A stretch of DNA of 64,000 bases from Methanobacterium sp. (GCA_015661405.1 JACWMK010000002.1:62001-126000), one strand, 5' to 3'. Positions 42,910-53,494 are shown, numbered from the stretch's first letter. The notes: a model not told the origin generated them from the sequence alone. Numbers and translations are program-made.

Positions 42910-44328
42910 TTAGATTTTATTGATAAGGTTTCCTACACTATCGTATACTTCGAGGGTAGCTAATCTCATCTGACTGTCTATAGAGTGGGTTGCGCAGGAT
43001 AGACATGGATCATATGATCTTATTACCATTTCCATTAGATTGAAAATACTATCGTCCACTTCTACACCAGGTTTTATGTAATCTTTTGCAACTTTCTGAA
43101 TACCCATCTCCATGGCGGGGTTATTCTGGATGGTTGCAACTACAATGTTAGCTTTAGTGATTTGTCCATTATCATCACAGGCGTAATGATGAACTAAAGT
43201 TCCTCGGGGCGCTTCTACTATCCCTACACCTTCACCAGCCCGTCTTTCTAATGGTTCTGGGAATTTAGGACCTGATAAATCTTCTTCTAAAGCATCAGCA
43301 GCTAATTCTGTGGCTGCTACCAGTTCTATTAGTCTAGCCCAATGGAATAAGAGGGTTTGTTGAGCGTATCCGAAAGTATCTTTAAACTCTTTGAAGTAAT
43401 CCTGAGCCTGTGGCGCAGCATCCGGCATTTTATCAGCCACGTTAATCCTAGATAATGGTGCTACTCTATAGATACCTTCAGGGTAACCTAAATCTTTAAT
43501 GTATGGGAATTTCAGCCAGGAGTATGGTTTAACATGCTCTGCTATATTATCTAAATAGTTTGCTGATTTGAAATCTCTGAAAAAGTTACCTTCCTCATCT
43601 TTTATTCTCACATCACCATCGTAGACATCCCATACACCATCTTTAGTAAGAGCAGTGTGTTTGGTTACAATGTTACCTAATGAGTTTACTAAGTCAATAT
43701 TTTCCTCGAATATCGGTTTGGCTGTCTCTAAAGTTGCTACTGCTAGTTCAACATTCCTTTGAGCTTTTTTAAGAAGGTCCTTTTGGGTTTCAGCATCTAA
43801 TTCTGTAGTTATTCCGCCAGGAGTAGAGGATGTAGGATGTATAGATCTTCCACCAATAGCTTTAACTATATCTAAACCGTTTTTTCTAAGTTCAATAGCT
43901 TGTAAAGCTAATTCAGGGGCGTCTTTTATGATTTGGAATACGTTTCTAGTTTTCCTGTCTTTTCCTGCTATGAAATCAGGTGCTGCTAAGAAGTAAAAGT
44001 GGAGTGCGTGAGAGTGGGTGTAAGAACCCCAATTCATGATCTCCCTCATACGGTAAGCAGTGGGGAGAATATCTGTTGATTCAAATCCAAAAATAGAATC
44101 AACGGCCTTAGCAGCGGCAAAGTGATGTTGCACATCGCATATACCACAAATTCTAGGAACAATTCTTGGTACTTCTTCGATGTTTCTTCTTTGCAGGAAT
44201 TTTTCAAATCCTCGGAACTCCATAACATGAAGTTTAGTGTCCTGTACATTACCTGCATCATCTAGTTCTACTGTGATTTTTGCGTGTCCTTCAATCCTAG
44301 TTACTGGTTCCATTGTTAATCTAACCAT
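42910..44328 (-). CDS. mvhA: F420-non-reducing [NiFe] hydrogenase, large subunit
   Basis: A 472-residue nickel subunit. The N-terminal cysteines are in [17 protein letters not shown] near residue 60 and the C-terminal cysteines in [10 protein letters not shown] near 448; together they hold the NiFe(CN)2CO site. No selenocysteine is used. A short tail (SIDSQMR onward) follows the last His and would be removed by a maturation peptidase. The start codon overlaps the mvhG stop region. The enzyme supplies H2 electrons to heterodisulfide reductase through MvhD. Confidence 0.97.
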   Translation of the reverse strand: MVRLTMEPVTRIEGHAKITVELDDAGNVQDTKLHVMEFRGFEKFLQRRNIEEVPRIVPRICGICDVQHHFAAAKAVDSIFGFESTDILPTAYRMREIMNWGSYTHSHALHFYFLAAPDFIAGKDRKTRNVFQIIKDAPELALQAIELRKNGLDIVKAIGGRSIHPTSSTPGGITTELDAETQKDLLKKAQRNVELAVATLETAKPIFEENIDLVNSLGNIVTKHTALTKDGVWDVYDGDVRIKDEEGNFFRDFKSANYLDNIAEHVKPYSWLKFPYIKDLGYPEGIYRVAPLSRINVADKMPDAAPQAQDYFKEFKDTFGYAQQTLLFHWARLIELVAATELAADALEEDLSGPKFPEPLERRAGEGVGIVEAPRGTLVHHYACDDNGQITKANIVVATIQNNPAMEMGIQKVAKDYIKPGVEVDDSIFNLMEMVIRSYDPCLSCATHSIDSQMRLATLEVYDSVGNLINKI

Positions 44329-45258
44329 CTATTTTCCCTCCTTTTTCACTTTCATAGGTACTAATGCAGATGCAAATGTGAATTGGTAAAATGTACCCAC
44401 CATATCATCTACTTCATTTGCTACTTCTTCTGGATCTACGGTTTTATCTCTTTCCACTCCGAAGTCAGATCCGATCGCAGAAATCATTTTAGCACCTTGA
44501 TCTATGACATTTGGAGTTGGTCCGTAGCATCCTCTACATTGAACTCCTATAGTAGGACATTCTGCTCCGCAAATGGAAGTAGTTGCGGGACCCATACAAA
44601 TTAATCCTTGTGGAACTAGGCACATTTCAGGTTCTGGTACGCCTAATTCAAATTGTCTAATGATTTTATCCATAGCCATTCCCTCTGGAGGTTTTTCTCG
44701 AGGGCATACTTCACATAAATTAGTTTTTGGTAAAATTATCTCTTTACCTGTTAGCAAATTTACAATTGCTTCTGCAACTACATCAGATTTACATGGGCAT
44801 CCAGGAATGGAGAGATCTACATCGATTGCTTCTGCTAAAGGTCTTACCCTACTTTCTAAGTGAGGTATCTGTTCATGTGGTATTACGCCTTCAGGGTTAG
44901 GTGTACTTGGAGAATTAATGTAAGCTTCCTCTATAAGTTCATCCGGTGTGTAAAGATTTCCTACTCCAATTGGTCCTCCGTAACATGCACATACACCGTA
45001 TGCGATGACTATTTTGGCTTTTTTCCGGAGCATTTCCGCTAATTCACGGTTTTCATTGTTCCGGATACCTCCTTCAATTATGATAGCATCTAAATCATCT
45101 GGGACTTCATCATATTTTACGTCCATTAATACTGGGCTGAATTCGAAGTCTGCCAATTCCATTACATCTATGATTTTTTCGTGTATATCTGCAATGGATA
45201 GGTGACAGCCTGAACATCCTCCCAGCCACATGGTTGCGATTTTAGCTTTTTCTGCCAT
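44329..45258 (-). CDS. mvhG: F420-non-reducing hydrogenase, small subunit
   Basis: A 309-residue electron-transfer subunit. It has MWLGGCSGCHLSI at residue 11 (first cluster), YGVCACYGGPIGVG near 93, a cysteine set GCPCKSDVV near 152, CEVCPREKPPEG, and a C-terminal CPTIGVQCRGCYGP cluster motif. It carries the chain of [4Fe-4S] clusters from the NiFe site. The gap to mvhD is 13 bases. Confidence 0.96.
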   Translation of the reverse strand: MAEKAKIATMWLGGCSGCHLSIADIHEKIIDVMELADFEFSPVLMDVKYDEVPDDLDAIIIEGGIRNNENRELAEMLRKKAKIVIAYGVCACYGGPIGVGNLYTPDELIEEAYINSPSTPNPEGVIPHEQIPHLESRVRPLAEAIDVDLSIPGCPCKSDVVAEAIVNLLTGKEIILPKTNLCEVCPREKPPEGMAMDKIIRQFELGVPEPEMCLVPQGLICMGPATTSICGAECPTIGVQCRGCYGPTPNVIDQGAKMISAIGSDFGVERDKTVDPEEVANEVDDMVGTFYQFTFASALVPMKVKKEGK

Positions 45259-45271
45259 TTATTTACACCTC

Positions 45272-45700
45272 TTATGCTTCAACTGCTAACTGTTCTTTGA
45301 GTGGGGATGGTCCGAGAGCTCGGATACGATTCACCATCATGGTTACTGTATCTGCAAATTTCTCTCCTTCCGATGCAGAGATCCAGTCATGGTGTATTCT
45401 TTCTCTTCCGATTCCCAATTCATCTGCAAGTTTGTAAATTAATCTCATTCTTCTATCTAATTTGTAGTTTCCAGCATCGTAGTGACAGTCACCATGATGA
45501 CATCCAGCTACAATAACACCGTCGGCTCCTTCACGGAATGCCTTAAAAATAAATTGTGGTTCAATACGTCCCGAGCACATTACTCTTATTACTCGGACGT
45601 TTGGAGGATATTGCATCCTTGCAGTACCAGCAGTGTCAGCTCCACCATAAGAGCACCAGTTACAACAAAACATAACAAGTCTTATATCATCCTCAGCCAT
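45272..45700 (-). CDS. mvhD: Hydrogenase delta subunit, MvhD
   Basis: A 142-residue iron-sulfur protein, first gene of the mvh operon. It has [16 protein letters not shown] near residue 11, then RVMCSGRI and [15 protein letters not shown], the conserved cysteines that hold a [2Fe-2S] cluster and link the hydrogenase to HdrA. The frame is continuous with no selenocysteine. The ATG has AGGAGG upstream (AGGAAACTC-type context). A promoter with an inverted repeat lies just ahead (45744-45784). Confidence 0.95.
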   Translation of the reverse strand: MAEDDIRLVMFCCNWCSYGGADTAGTARMQYPPNVRVIRVMCSGRIEPQFIFKAFREGADGVIVAGCHHGDCHYDAGNYKLDRRMRLIYKLADELGIGRERIHHDWISASEGEKFADTVTMMVNRIRALGPSPLKEQLAVEA

Positions 45701-45743
45701 AGAGTTTCCTCCTTAATGTCGATTTTTTTTATATACCAAATTA

Positions 45744-45784
45744 AATGTACCTTAAATTTGTACATTAAATATATGATATAAAAA
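45744..45784 (-). promoter_or_regulatory. mvh promoter with a 7-bp inverted repeat at the predicted start site
   Basis: On the minus strand the TATA-like TTTTTATATC lies at 45784-45775. A transcription start would be expected about 25 bases on, near 45754. The perfect inverted repeat AATGTAC (45744-45750) and GTACATT (45760-45766), with a 9-base AT-only spacer, covers that position. An archaeal repressor bound there could block RNA polymerase. The repeat could also just form an RNA hairpin in the leader. Another TATA-like stretch sits near 45830. Confidence 0.5.
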
Positions 45785-47542
45785 TAGTTATTATAAAGGT
45801 TACTTATAATACAAATTCGAAAAGCTTATATATTTGAATATGATTGTATTCATTTTTAATACCCAAAATTAAAGCTTATGAATGATTAATAGGTTATAAT
45901 AATCATTTAAACTTTATAAAATCCCTTAAAAACTAATATTCATAAATAAACCGAAAGTAATATATTTTAAATATCAATAATGTTTTATAACATTTTAAAA
46001 TTACTTTTTTTTAATTATTGATTGAAAATCCATTATAAATTAACACATGTTAACTAAAAAGAATTATTAAATAAAATAAACAACAAAAATTAATACAATG
46101 TGACATGCTTGGACATCACCGGACTACCACCACAATTAGCTGCAGATACTAAAAGAATGTTAGATTTGAGCTTACATGGTATGTGAAAATAGATTTAAAC
46201 CCGGTAATACTTTGCATTCTAATTTTTTTTTAAATTAAATTTAATTTTTTTTTTATATAAAGGGGCTGTAAAGTTATTGGATGTTGGGACAAATTTTTTT
46301 TTATTTCAAAAAAAACTATTTTTTATATATATATTTGTCCTTTAATTATATCTTATATGTAATACTTTCATTAAAGAAATTTTCAAATTATAAAAATTGT
46401 TAAGGTACCGTTAAGGTACTTTAAGGGATCTGAAGAAGTAATAACAGACATTATTTTAATTTTGTAGGATTCAAAATACCAGGTTTCTCGAATTTTTTTT
46501 ATTTAATTTTTTACATTTAATCATAATACTTTTACTAAATTATTCCCAAATATTTTTTTTATCATCTCTTCTTTTAACTGTAAATTATTTTATTTTTTTA
46601 TTCATAGACTAAATTTTGTAGAAAATGTTTCTTTAAATTTTTTTATCTACCTAACCCATTTTAATCTTTATAAAATCTTCATTTTTTAACGTTTTTTATA
46701 TTTTTAACGTTTTTTTTAATCTATTTCAGATAAAATTAATTTATTTGATTCCCCCTGTAAAATCTCACAAATTCAATGATCTATTCTTTCATCCTAAAAA
46801 AAATCCCTCCTTCATTATAATAGATAAATCTAAAAAAAATAAATGTCATTGGTTTTACTGCTTGGTTGGCGTAAACAGGCCCGTCAGACCAAACTGCAAT
46901 AGCCAGTCATCTACAAAAAAACCTTTAAATTTAATTAAACATCCATTTATAACACTCCCCCTAAAGTTTCATAAAATAAATGTATTTTCAAATTCAAAAG
47001 CAAATTTTACAAACTCTCCTTTTTAATATATACATTACGCGTATGACACATTGCTCAACATACCTAGAAATACATTTAAATCAATAATTTTATCTTAAAT
47101 AATGATATTCGTTTATATATTCCATTTTTCATGAATTTACAACTAAAAATAATAGGAAAACTCAATATAAAATCATATAAAAAAAACAAAAATTTACCAG
47201 AATCTGACTTATAAAACTTAAGAATATTATATATGTTAAAATAATGAAATTTATGAATATATATAGTCCCGGAATCCAGAGGCTCACTACAAATACACCA
47301 TAAACCCCAAATGTATCATGAACAACTGACTGCAATGAAAATTACTACCGTTCCTATTGCTAAACGAACTATAAAAGAAAATAAAAAAAACATCCAGCTG
47401 AATAACCAACTATTTACGAAGACAATGGAAAAATGGACACCAAAACATGGAAAACACATCAACATCCAATAACTTTACAAACCCTATTATAAAAAAAGTT
47501 TAAATAAACAAAAATTAGTGGGGGAATAATGCAATTGTAAAT
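45785..47542. other. 1.75-kb region without convincing genes
   Basis: Poly-T and poly-A runs alternate and no reading frame has codon use or a ribosome binding site that I trust. It contains two richer patches: a short possible coding remnant at 46100-46186 (28 codons, CLDITGLPPQLAADTKRMLD) and a hairpin at 46862-46892, listed separately. Around 47270-47480 base use is again more balanced and may be a decayed gene. The promoter of the mvh operon lies at its left edge. Confidence 0.5.
46862..46892. ncRNA. Possible structured RNA or hairpin element
   Basis: TTGGT (46862-46866) and TGGCG (46867-46871) pair with CGTCA (46882-46886) and ACCAA (46888-46892), giving a 10-bp stem (one G-U pair) with a single bulged G and a 10-base loop. 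It stands in an island of normal G+C inside a very AT-rich gap, as archaeal RNA genes do. I found no match to a riboswitch or SRP/RNase P motif that I know, so it may also be chance. Confidence 0.3.
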
Positions 47543-47815
<273 letters not shown>

Positions 47816-47839
47816 ATTTTATCACCCTTAAATTTTTCA

Positions 47840-48427
47840 CTAGTTACTTGAAAGATGTTCTTCTAGGAATTTAATGTCATCTTGACTATTAATATTTAAA
47901 GCTAATTCCATTTCATTAATTAAAAGAACTTCCTCATCTTGTTGCATGTTTATACTCCTCAAAATATTTAAACCTGATGGTATTATGCTCTTCAATTGCC
48001 AAGATGGTTTCAAATTATATCTTCTAAATAATTCCGGATGAACTGCAACACAAAGAGCATCTTTACCACAATTTTCATATTTATCTATAACATAATCTAA
48101 AGTAGAACTTTTAATTAATGGTAAATCTGCAGTAATTGTTAATAAAACTTCATTTGAATTAAATTTTGAGATTATAAACCTCAAATCAGATACGTAACCC
48201 TCTCCAGGAGTTCTAATTATCTTTATATCTTCATTTTTTATGTATTCCTCTGTTTTAGGTGTGTACTTAGTAGTTGCAACAATAATACTATCTATTTTTT
48301 CTACACCATACAAGGCCTGGATAATACTTTTTATCATTGGCTTACCTTTAATTAAAATAAGAGGTTTTTCTACTTTAGATTTCATTCTAGAGCCTTTACC
48401 ACCAGCCATTATCACGGCAATTACCAT
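47840..48427 (-). CDS. cobY: Adenosylcobinamide-phosphate guanylyltransferase
   Basis: A 195-residue nucleotidyltransferase with MAGGKGSRM at residue 8, KVEKPLILIKGKPMI and TITADLPLIKS. These match archaeal CobY, the non-orthologous replacement of CobU, which transfers GMP to adenosylcobinamide phosphate in cobamide assembly. Cobamide is the prosthetic group of MtrA, encoded nearby. Related NTP transferases (for example MobA) share the first motif, so the call relies on length and context. Confidence 0.8.
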   Translation of the reverse strand: MVIAVIMAGGKGSRMKSKVEKPLILIKGKPMIKSIIQALYGVEKIDSIIVATTKYTPKTEEYIKNEDIKIIRTPGEGYVSDLRFIISKFNSNEVLLTITADLPLIKSSTLDYVIDKYENCGKDALCVAVHPELFRRYNLKPSWQLKSIIPSGLNILRSINMQQDEEVLLINEMELALNINSQDDIKFLEEHLSSN

Positions 48428-48509
48428 TTTATAGATATCTCCATTATTTTAGAAAATATAGCTGTAAAGTAAACAAATTATTTAAAAATATTATAATATT
48501 TATTTTAAA

Positions 48510-49991
48510 TTAATGGTTAATCTTGCTCTGTTGTAGTTTTTTACGCTGACCTAATATACAGGCACCGCCCCTTAAACCTCCTAAAGGAATTTTAGGAGTC
48601 CCCATAGAATTCATACACCGCGCCATTACAGCTGCACCCAATGCTAGGGCATCTGATACAAAAATAATATCTTTAAAATAATTTTTGGTATAGTCTAGAA
48701 TTAAATTAGGTTTTTTGCCCGTTATACCTGCCCTACCGGTAACTCCCAATACTGAGCCTTCTTCAATAACTCCTTCATCTACTGCTTCTTCCACTAATCG
48801 TTTTACTATCAAAGCACTTACATGATCCAGTGTAGCGAATAAAGTATTTATACCCTCTTCCAAATATATTTCATGACCAATTTTAATGAGTTGAGGAATC
48901 TCATTACCATTTGTCCCTATATCACACCCTATAAGCGTGGTACCTGCATTGTAGGCTGCTACAGGATCAACTGGTACAGTTCCAAATCTATCCCTTCCTT
49001 CTGGAACTTTTCTAATATCAACATGTTCATGAACCTTTTCTGCATATGATTTAGCTACCTTCCAATCAGCATTTTTTAGTATATCCTTTGTATAAAGATC
49101 CAATGCAGCTCCACCTCTTTGATCAACTTTTTCTGTTCCACGGATTATAGCATCGGATATGGCCCCAGCTAATCCACAGAAGTTTCCAACTGTACGAGCG
49201 TAAGGTTCTTCAGCATTGGTTATTCGACCAGCTAGAGTAGTTCCAAAATCCATTGAAACCACCGGATTACGATAATCAATATCCGTCCATTTAGCACCTG
49301 CTTTAATACCAGCAGTTACTAATTCACCTTCCATTTCATTAGCAACCACCACCTTACCCGTTGGTGGCACGACACTTACGACAGCTCCGTCGAACATAAC
49401 CTGATCAATGAGCGTGTAACCCCTTAATCGTTCAGGGAAGTTTTCAATAGACATTGCAGGGGACATTTTACGTGGTGGTATACCTGCTTCCAAACAACCA
49501 TTTGCTAAAGCTATTATAAGATCACCCACTTCTTTTGGAGAAGCAAATCCTGCTGTAACCCCTGTTGAACGTACAACAAAATCAAGATCCTCATCCATAT
49601 TTATTTTAGATCTTTTAACTGACTCTAGAATAGTATCCGTCACCATTTCTGAAACAGATTCTTTAGTTAGTTCTACTTCCCATACAGTCTCACCAAAGAC
49701 TTTCTCTCCCTTTTTAGGTGGTCTTATATCCCTTGTCATCTTCACAGTTTTATCCAGAAGATAAGTATGACTATCTTTCAAATTTGTAGCTGTTAAAATA
49801 CATTTAGTAGTGGTGTTTCCTAATTCAACGGATGCTACAATGTAATACATGTCAACATCAACAGAAGTTCCGGCTCCAACTTTTTTTTTAATACTATACG
49901 GATTTGACTTCACATCTTCAATGGTTATGTACTTACTTTTTGCGATAGTTGGCTTGGGACTTCTACTTAAAATTCGCTTAAATGATAACAA
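48510..49991 (-). CDS. mmp14: Methanogenesis marker protein 14
   Basis: A 493-residue protein with an ASKHA/hydantoinase-like core: VASVELGNTTTKCIL near residue 50, SMDFGTTLAGRI near 250, and TLIGCDIGTNGNEIPQ near 353, each resembling the phosphate-binding loops of actin-fold ATPases. Methanogenesis marker proteins are conserved in methanogens but mostly of unknown function. The gene follows mtrH on the same strand after about 175 bases and a terminator. Confidence 0.85.
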   Translation of the reverse strand: MLSFKRILSRSPKPTIAKSKYITIEDVKSNPYSIKKKVGAGTSVDVDMYYIVASVELGNTTTKCILTATNLKDSHTYLLDKTVKMTRDIRPPKKGEKVFGETVWEVELTKESVSEMVTDTILESVKRSKINMDEDLDFVVRSTGVTAGFASPKEVGDLIIALANGCLEAGIPPRKMSPAMSIENFPERLRGYTLIDQVMFDGAVVSVVPPTGKVVVANEMEGELVTAGIKAGAKWTDIDYRNPVVSMDFGTTLAGRITNAEEPYARTVGNFCGLAGAISDAIIRGTEKVDQRGGAALDLYTKDILKNADWKVAKSYAEKVHEHVDIRKVPEGRDRFGTVPVDPVAAYNAGTTLIGCDIGTNGNEIPQLIKIGHEIYLEEGINTLFATLDHVSALIVKRLVEEAVDEGVIEEGSVLGVTGRAGITGKKPNLILDYTKNYFKDIIFVSDALALGAAVMARCMNSMGTPKIPLGGLRGGACILGQRKKLQQSKINH

Positions 49992-50110
49992 AAAGAATAC
50001 CCCCTAAATTCATGTAGAAATATTCATCAAAAGAAGGATATATAAATTATTGATGAAATTAATAATTTAAAAATTAAAATAAATTTGTTATAATTATATT
50101 TTCTTAAAAT

Positions 50111-50152
50111 TAAAAAAAAAGAAATAAATTGGTTGATTTTATATACCAACCA
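50111..50152 (-). terminator. Terminator of the mtr operon
   Basis: On the minus strand, TGGTTG (50152-50147) and CAACCA (50135-50130) form a 6-bp stem with an 11-base loop. After a short spacer, a T-rich tail with a run of nine Ts follows (50120-50112). It lies 15 bases after the mtrH stop. Confidence 0.65.
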
Positions 50153-50166
50153 TAAGTTTTTTTATT

Positions 50167-51120
50167 TTATAGTAGTTTGAAGAATGGGTGATCGTCTACA
50201 GGTACGGTTCCTATATCCTTAGCACCTTCGGCTAGGAAGATGTCAGCCATTGCACAGGCAGGGAATGCCATTGAAGCATTTTCAATAGGCCCTATAAGTA
50301 CAAAGTCTCCTCCAGCCATTTGCATGATAAGGTTTGATCCTACATCAGCTACAGGCCATGCTTCTGAGTGTCCCAATCCACCTTTATCAACAGATTTTTT
50401 GTAGTTTCTCATCCAATCCCATGCGGATGGTACATTGTGTATACCTGCTCCTGATGGGTATCCCCATTTACTTTTTTGGATAAATGATGTTCTTACAGCT
50501 GGACCTGCTCCTTGACCTAAAGGAGTAACAGCTACATCCATCAGAAACTTGTCTATACCAGCATCTATGGACATTTCTAACAATCCTTTATCTAAGGCAG
50601 CTCCACCATTTTCCCATATATCTATCTTACCTTGAGCAGTTGGATCCATAGCATTAAATCCTAAAACAATAGATGCAGTTAAATCAGTTTCTCCTACAGC
50701 TACTATTTCTGATGGATCTGCAGCCATGTTTATAGAGTTATAGATTGCTCTGTCAGCCAATCCGACTTCTGTAGCGTATTTTGCACCTGCTATCCTTGCT
50801 TCTGCTGATGTTGAATCTATCAAGAATGGATAGTCCGAATGTTCGCCTACAAACTCTAGGTATTTAACTAAAGCCTCTGGGGTTTGTCCAAAGGTATGTA
50901 CCCAGTGTGGGTTACCAGTTGTATCTGACAGTTCTTCCTGCACTTTCATTAAACTTTGTGCTGCTTCTTTGTCGAATACTCCAGCTTTATCATCTTCAAT
51001 TATTTTATGTCCACCATAAAATATGGTTCCTGCTAAAACAGTTGGATATTCTCCTGGCTGTCCACCACATTTGACACCAGCAATATCTACTACAGTTTGT
51101 TCTTTGTCAAATCTAAACAT
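50167..51120 (-). CDS. mtrH: Tetrahydromethanopterin S-methyltransferase, subunit H
   Basis: A 317-residue TIM-barrel methyltransferase. It starts MFRFDKEQTVVDIAGVKCGG, and contains FLIDSTSAEARIAGA and the C-terminal MADIFLAEGAKDIGTVPVDDH. MtrH transfers the methyl group from methyl-H4MPT to the cobamide on MtrA in the cytoplasm. Last of the mtrEDCBAFGH operon; AGGAGGT lies upstream of its ATG. Confidence 0.97.
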   Translation of the reverse strand: MFRFDKEQTVVDIAGVKCGGQPGEYPTVLAGTIFYGGHKIIEDDKAGVFDKEAAQSLMKVQEELSDTTGNPHWVHTFGQTPEALVKYLEFVGEHSDYPFLIDSTSAEARIAGAKYATEVGLADRAIYNSINMAADPSEIVAVGETDLTASIVLGFNAMDPTAQGKIDIWENGGAALDKGLLEMSIDAGIDKFLMDVAVTPLGQGAGPAVRTSFIQKSKWGYPSGAGIHNVPSAWDWMRNYKKSVDKGGLGHSEAWPVADVGSNLIMQMAGGDFVLIGPIENASMAFPACAMADIFLAEGAKDIGTVPVDDHPFFKLL

Positions 51121-51137
51121 TATGTAAACCTCCTAAA

Positions 51138-51386
51138 TTAGCCGCTTAAGGCTGTTAAGATTGCTCCTATCTTAACCACTTTGAATGCCACAAAGAGGAT
51201 TATGAGCCCTATTATTATTCCGTATAAAATACCAATATCTCTTCCAATTTGTTGACCCATTCTCTGATTGACTTCACCCCAAGTGAACTCAACTTTATCT
51301 TCTATAGTGTCTAATCTTTCATTAGCATTGTTAAATTCCTCTTGTGGGACAATAACCTGAGGTATAATGTTTTCATCTTCTGCCAT
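51138..51386 (-). CDS. mtrG: Tetrahydromethanopterin S-methyltransferase, subunit G
   Basis: An 82-residue subunit with an acidic N-terminal helix and one membrane helix near the C-terminus ([21 protein letters not shown]). It belongs to the membrane-bound Na+-pumping Mtr complex; its role is structural. The ATG overlaps the mtrF stop codon (TAATG). Confidence 0.93.
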   Translation of the reverse strand: MAEDENIIPQVIVPQEEFNNANERLDTIEDKVEFTWGEVNQRMGQQIGRDIGILYGIIIGLIILFVAFKVVKIGAILTALSG

Positions 51387-51592
51387 TATATCGACCCACC
51401 ATATATTACCACTACTGCGGGGATAAGGATTAATGCAACTGCTAATATAAAGCCTAGACTAACTCCATAAATACGGGTAGTTATAATCCCCATAAATAAT
51501 CTTAGATCTCTGCCCATAATCGCAGAACGATATGTTACATCGTTTGCTACTTTTTCCATACCTCTGACGTTAGGTTTATTTGATATTTTCAT
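51386..51592 (-). CDS. mtrF: Tetrahydromethanopterin S-methyltransferase, subunit F
   Basis: A 68-residue protein with one C-terminal membrane helix ([23 protein letters not shown]). The N-terminal half is similar to part of MtrA, a known feature of MtrF. It overlaps mtrG and lies 12 bases after mtrA. Confidence 0.92.
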   Translation of the reverse strand: MKISNKPNVRGMEKVANDVTYRSAIMGRDLRLFMGIITTRIYGVSLGFILAVALILIPAVVVIYGGSI

Positions 51593-51604
51593 TTTAAACC
51601 TCCA

Positions 51605-52333
51605 TTATACACCATTCAAGAGTAATAAGGTTCCGACAACCAAAGTAAAGGCTAATCCAACCATAATTCCTTGAACTTTTCCAGTGTACATACCTGCGAA
51701 AATCCTCTGTAATGAAGCAGTAGCTTTAACTTGAGTTTGAATATTACGCATTCTAGCTTCTATTAAAGCAGTCTCAGGAGTAATAGGCGGTACTGCCTCA
51801 CCTTCTTCCTCAGCTGCGCCACCCTCTTCTACTTTGATAACCAATGCTTCTTCTTCAAACGCTCCTGGATCCTTTTCTATGCATTCTTTGATTTTAGCTT
51901 GTATATCTGCAGGATTTTCATTATCTATCATACTAATTAGTTCTAATTGTTGTTGGAATCTTTCAATACCTTCATCCGGTATATTTTCAATGTATGGTAT
52001 AGCACCCTTACTACCTACGATGCTCCTTCTTTCAGGATCAATACCATTGGCATGTAATGATTCTATACTATTACCCGTAATATGTCCCTGCACCTCTGAT
52101 CCACATAAGACTAAAAATCGTATGTTAGGGTTTGATATCAGGTTAGCCATCATTTTCTCTATACCGAGATTTTCTGTTTTACAAGGCCCTGCTATAGCAG
52201 CACCGGCATCCACTGGTATTTGTTCTATATGGGAAGCCAATGTAGCAGCTGCCACAGGACTTTCCGGGTCACCGACGATATAATCTCCACTAACAACAGG
52301 CCATCCTTCTGCTGGTGATTTTTTTTCAGCCAT
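51605..52333 (-). CDS. mtrA: Tetrahydromethanopterin S-methyltransferase, subunit A
   Basis: A 242-residue corrinoid subunit. The cobamide-binding motif [15 protein letters not shown] places His at residue 84, exactly the lower axial ligand position known for MtrA. The C-terminus is a membrane helix ([17 protein letters not shown]), anchoring it to the Mtr complex. The Ala- and Glu-rich linker around residues 170-195 separates the two. Confidence 0.96.
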   Translation of the reverse strand: MAEKKSPAEGWPVVSGDYIVGDPESPVAAATLASHIEQIPVDAGAAIAGPCKTENLGIEKMMANLISNPNIRFLVLCGSEVQGHITGNSIESLHANGIDPERRSIVGSKGAIPYIENIPDEGIERFQQQLELISMIDNENPADIQAKIKECIEKDPGAFEEEALVIKVEEGGAAEEEGEAVPPITPETALIEARMRNIQTQVKATASLQRIFAGMYTGKVQGIMVGLAFTLVVGTLLLLNGV

Positions 52334-52347
52334 TTTTTAACACCTCC

Positions 52348-52650
52348 CTAAAAGAATAGAGCAACCATTATAACCATCCCTATTATGAACCCATAAACCA
52401 TATTGGTTAAAGTACCAGCTTGCATATAAACTCCTTCTCTTCCTGAGAATGAGTTAGCTGGCTGACTGGTTGGATCCAGGGAGTTATATAAATCATTTAC
52501 TCCAAATTCTAATCGATCTATTTGTTTATTTACTCCATCGAGTGTTACTATTACAACACCTTTTAAAGCCGCTCCTATAATACCTGTTGAAGGGTCAAGA
52601 GTTAAATTCGATTCAGGAGCAATTACTATTAAAGGTAAGATTTCTGCCAT
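52348..52650 (-). CDS. mtrB: Tetrahydromethanopterin S-methyltransferase, subunit B
   Basis: About 100 residues with one C-terminal membrane helix ([15 protein letters not shown]). I choose ATG 52650 because GGAGTGAT lies just upstream; a GTG at 52659 would overlap that signal. The start region overlaps the end of mtrC, showing tight operon coupling. It is a component of the Mtr membrane complex. Confidence 0.93.
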   Translation of the reverse strand: MAEILPLIVIAPESNLTLDPSTGIIGAALKGVVIVTLDGVNKQIDRLEFGVNDLYNSLDPTSQPANSFSGREGVYMQAGTLTNMVYGFIIGMVIMVALFF

Positions 52651-52655
52651 TTTTA

Positions 52656-53494
52656 TCACTCCTTAATTTCCTTAACTGACTGAACAAACTCCTCTTCATC
52701 ATGTGGCCACCATCCAGTCCATTTGACCTCGGCTGCTTCTTCTTTGGATGCCGCTATAAATGCGCTTACTGATATGTACCATCCTATACCTCCTACTAAG
52801 GCTATTACCCACCATGCAGGGGTGAAAGGATACGCAATAAGTCCCACTATACCAGTAACCATGAAAGCTGTGGTGAATGCTAGTTTTAGTGTTCTAGTTC
52901 TATTTTCATTTGGACCTAAACAAGCATTGAAAGGATGTTGAATAGCCATAGTGTTCAGGATGAAGAATAAAGCGATATATCCGGGGATAATTACACTATG
53001 AAGTAGGTTTGGCAGAGCATAACTACCAGCGATAGCTGCTGAAAATCCAAGTACAGATAATGCAGCTGCACCTGCAAGTTCAATTGTACAACGCATTAAA
53101 ATTGGTATTTTCATTCTTAATACTGTAAGACATAATCCAGCCACAATTGCTCCTACTAACATAGCTATTACGAATCCCAGTATAGGACCCAACCACGTAT
53201 AATGTGGTCCGAGATAAACAGCAATAGATACTCCAGATAAAGCACCAACTAAACTAAATGCTAATGACATGTATCCAATTGAAGGTACACCAGTACCCAA
53301 ACCATAACTAGATACACGAGATATTGCATCAGCACCCCAAACAATGGCACATACCGCACCTAATGCGGCTAGAACTGGACCTATTATCGGATTTATAGGA
53401 GTGAGGTATATACCTGCAAGTCCACCAACTACTCCAAAAGCTAAGGTTTTCCGTTTATCTACAGAATTTGGTCCCCAACCTTTTTCGTTAGCCA

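Noticed and set aside
44329..45700. In-frame selenocysteine codons in mvhD or mvhG
   Set aside because: The frames are continuous with Cys at the metal-binding places, so no UGA decoding is needed.
46745..47026. Open frame of 93 codons in the mvh-upstream gap
   Set aside because: It is Lys/Asn/Phe/Pro-rich low-complexity, has no ribosome binding site, and crosses the hairpin at 46862-46892. Composition alone explains it.
51834..52283. 149-codon plus-strand frame opposite mtrA
   Set aside because: Antisense shadow of mtrA, whose cobamide histidine and membrane helix are unmistakable on the minus strand.
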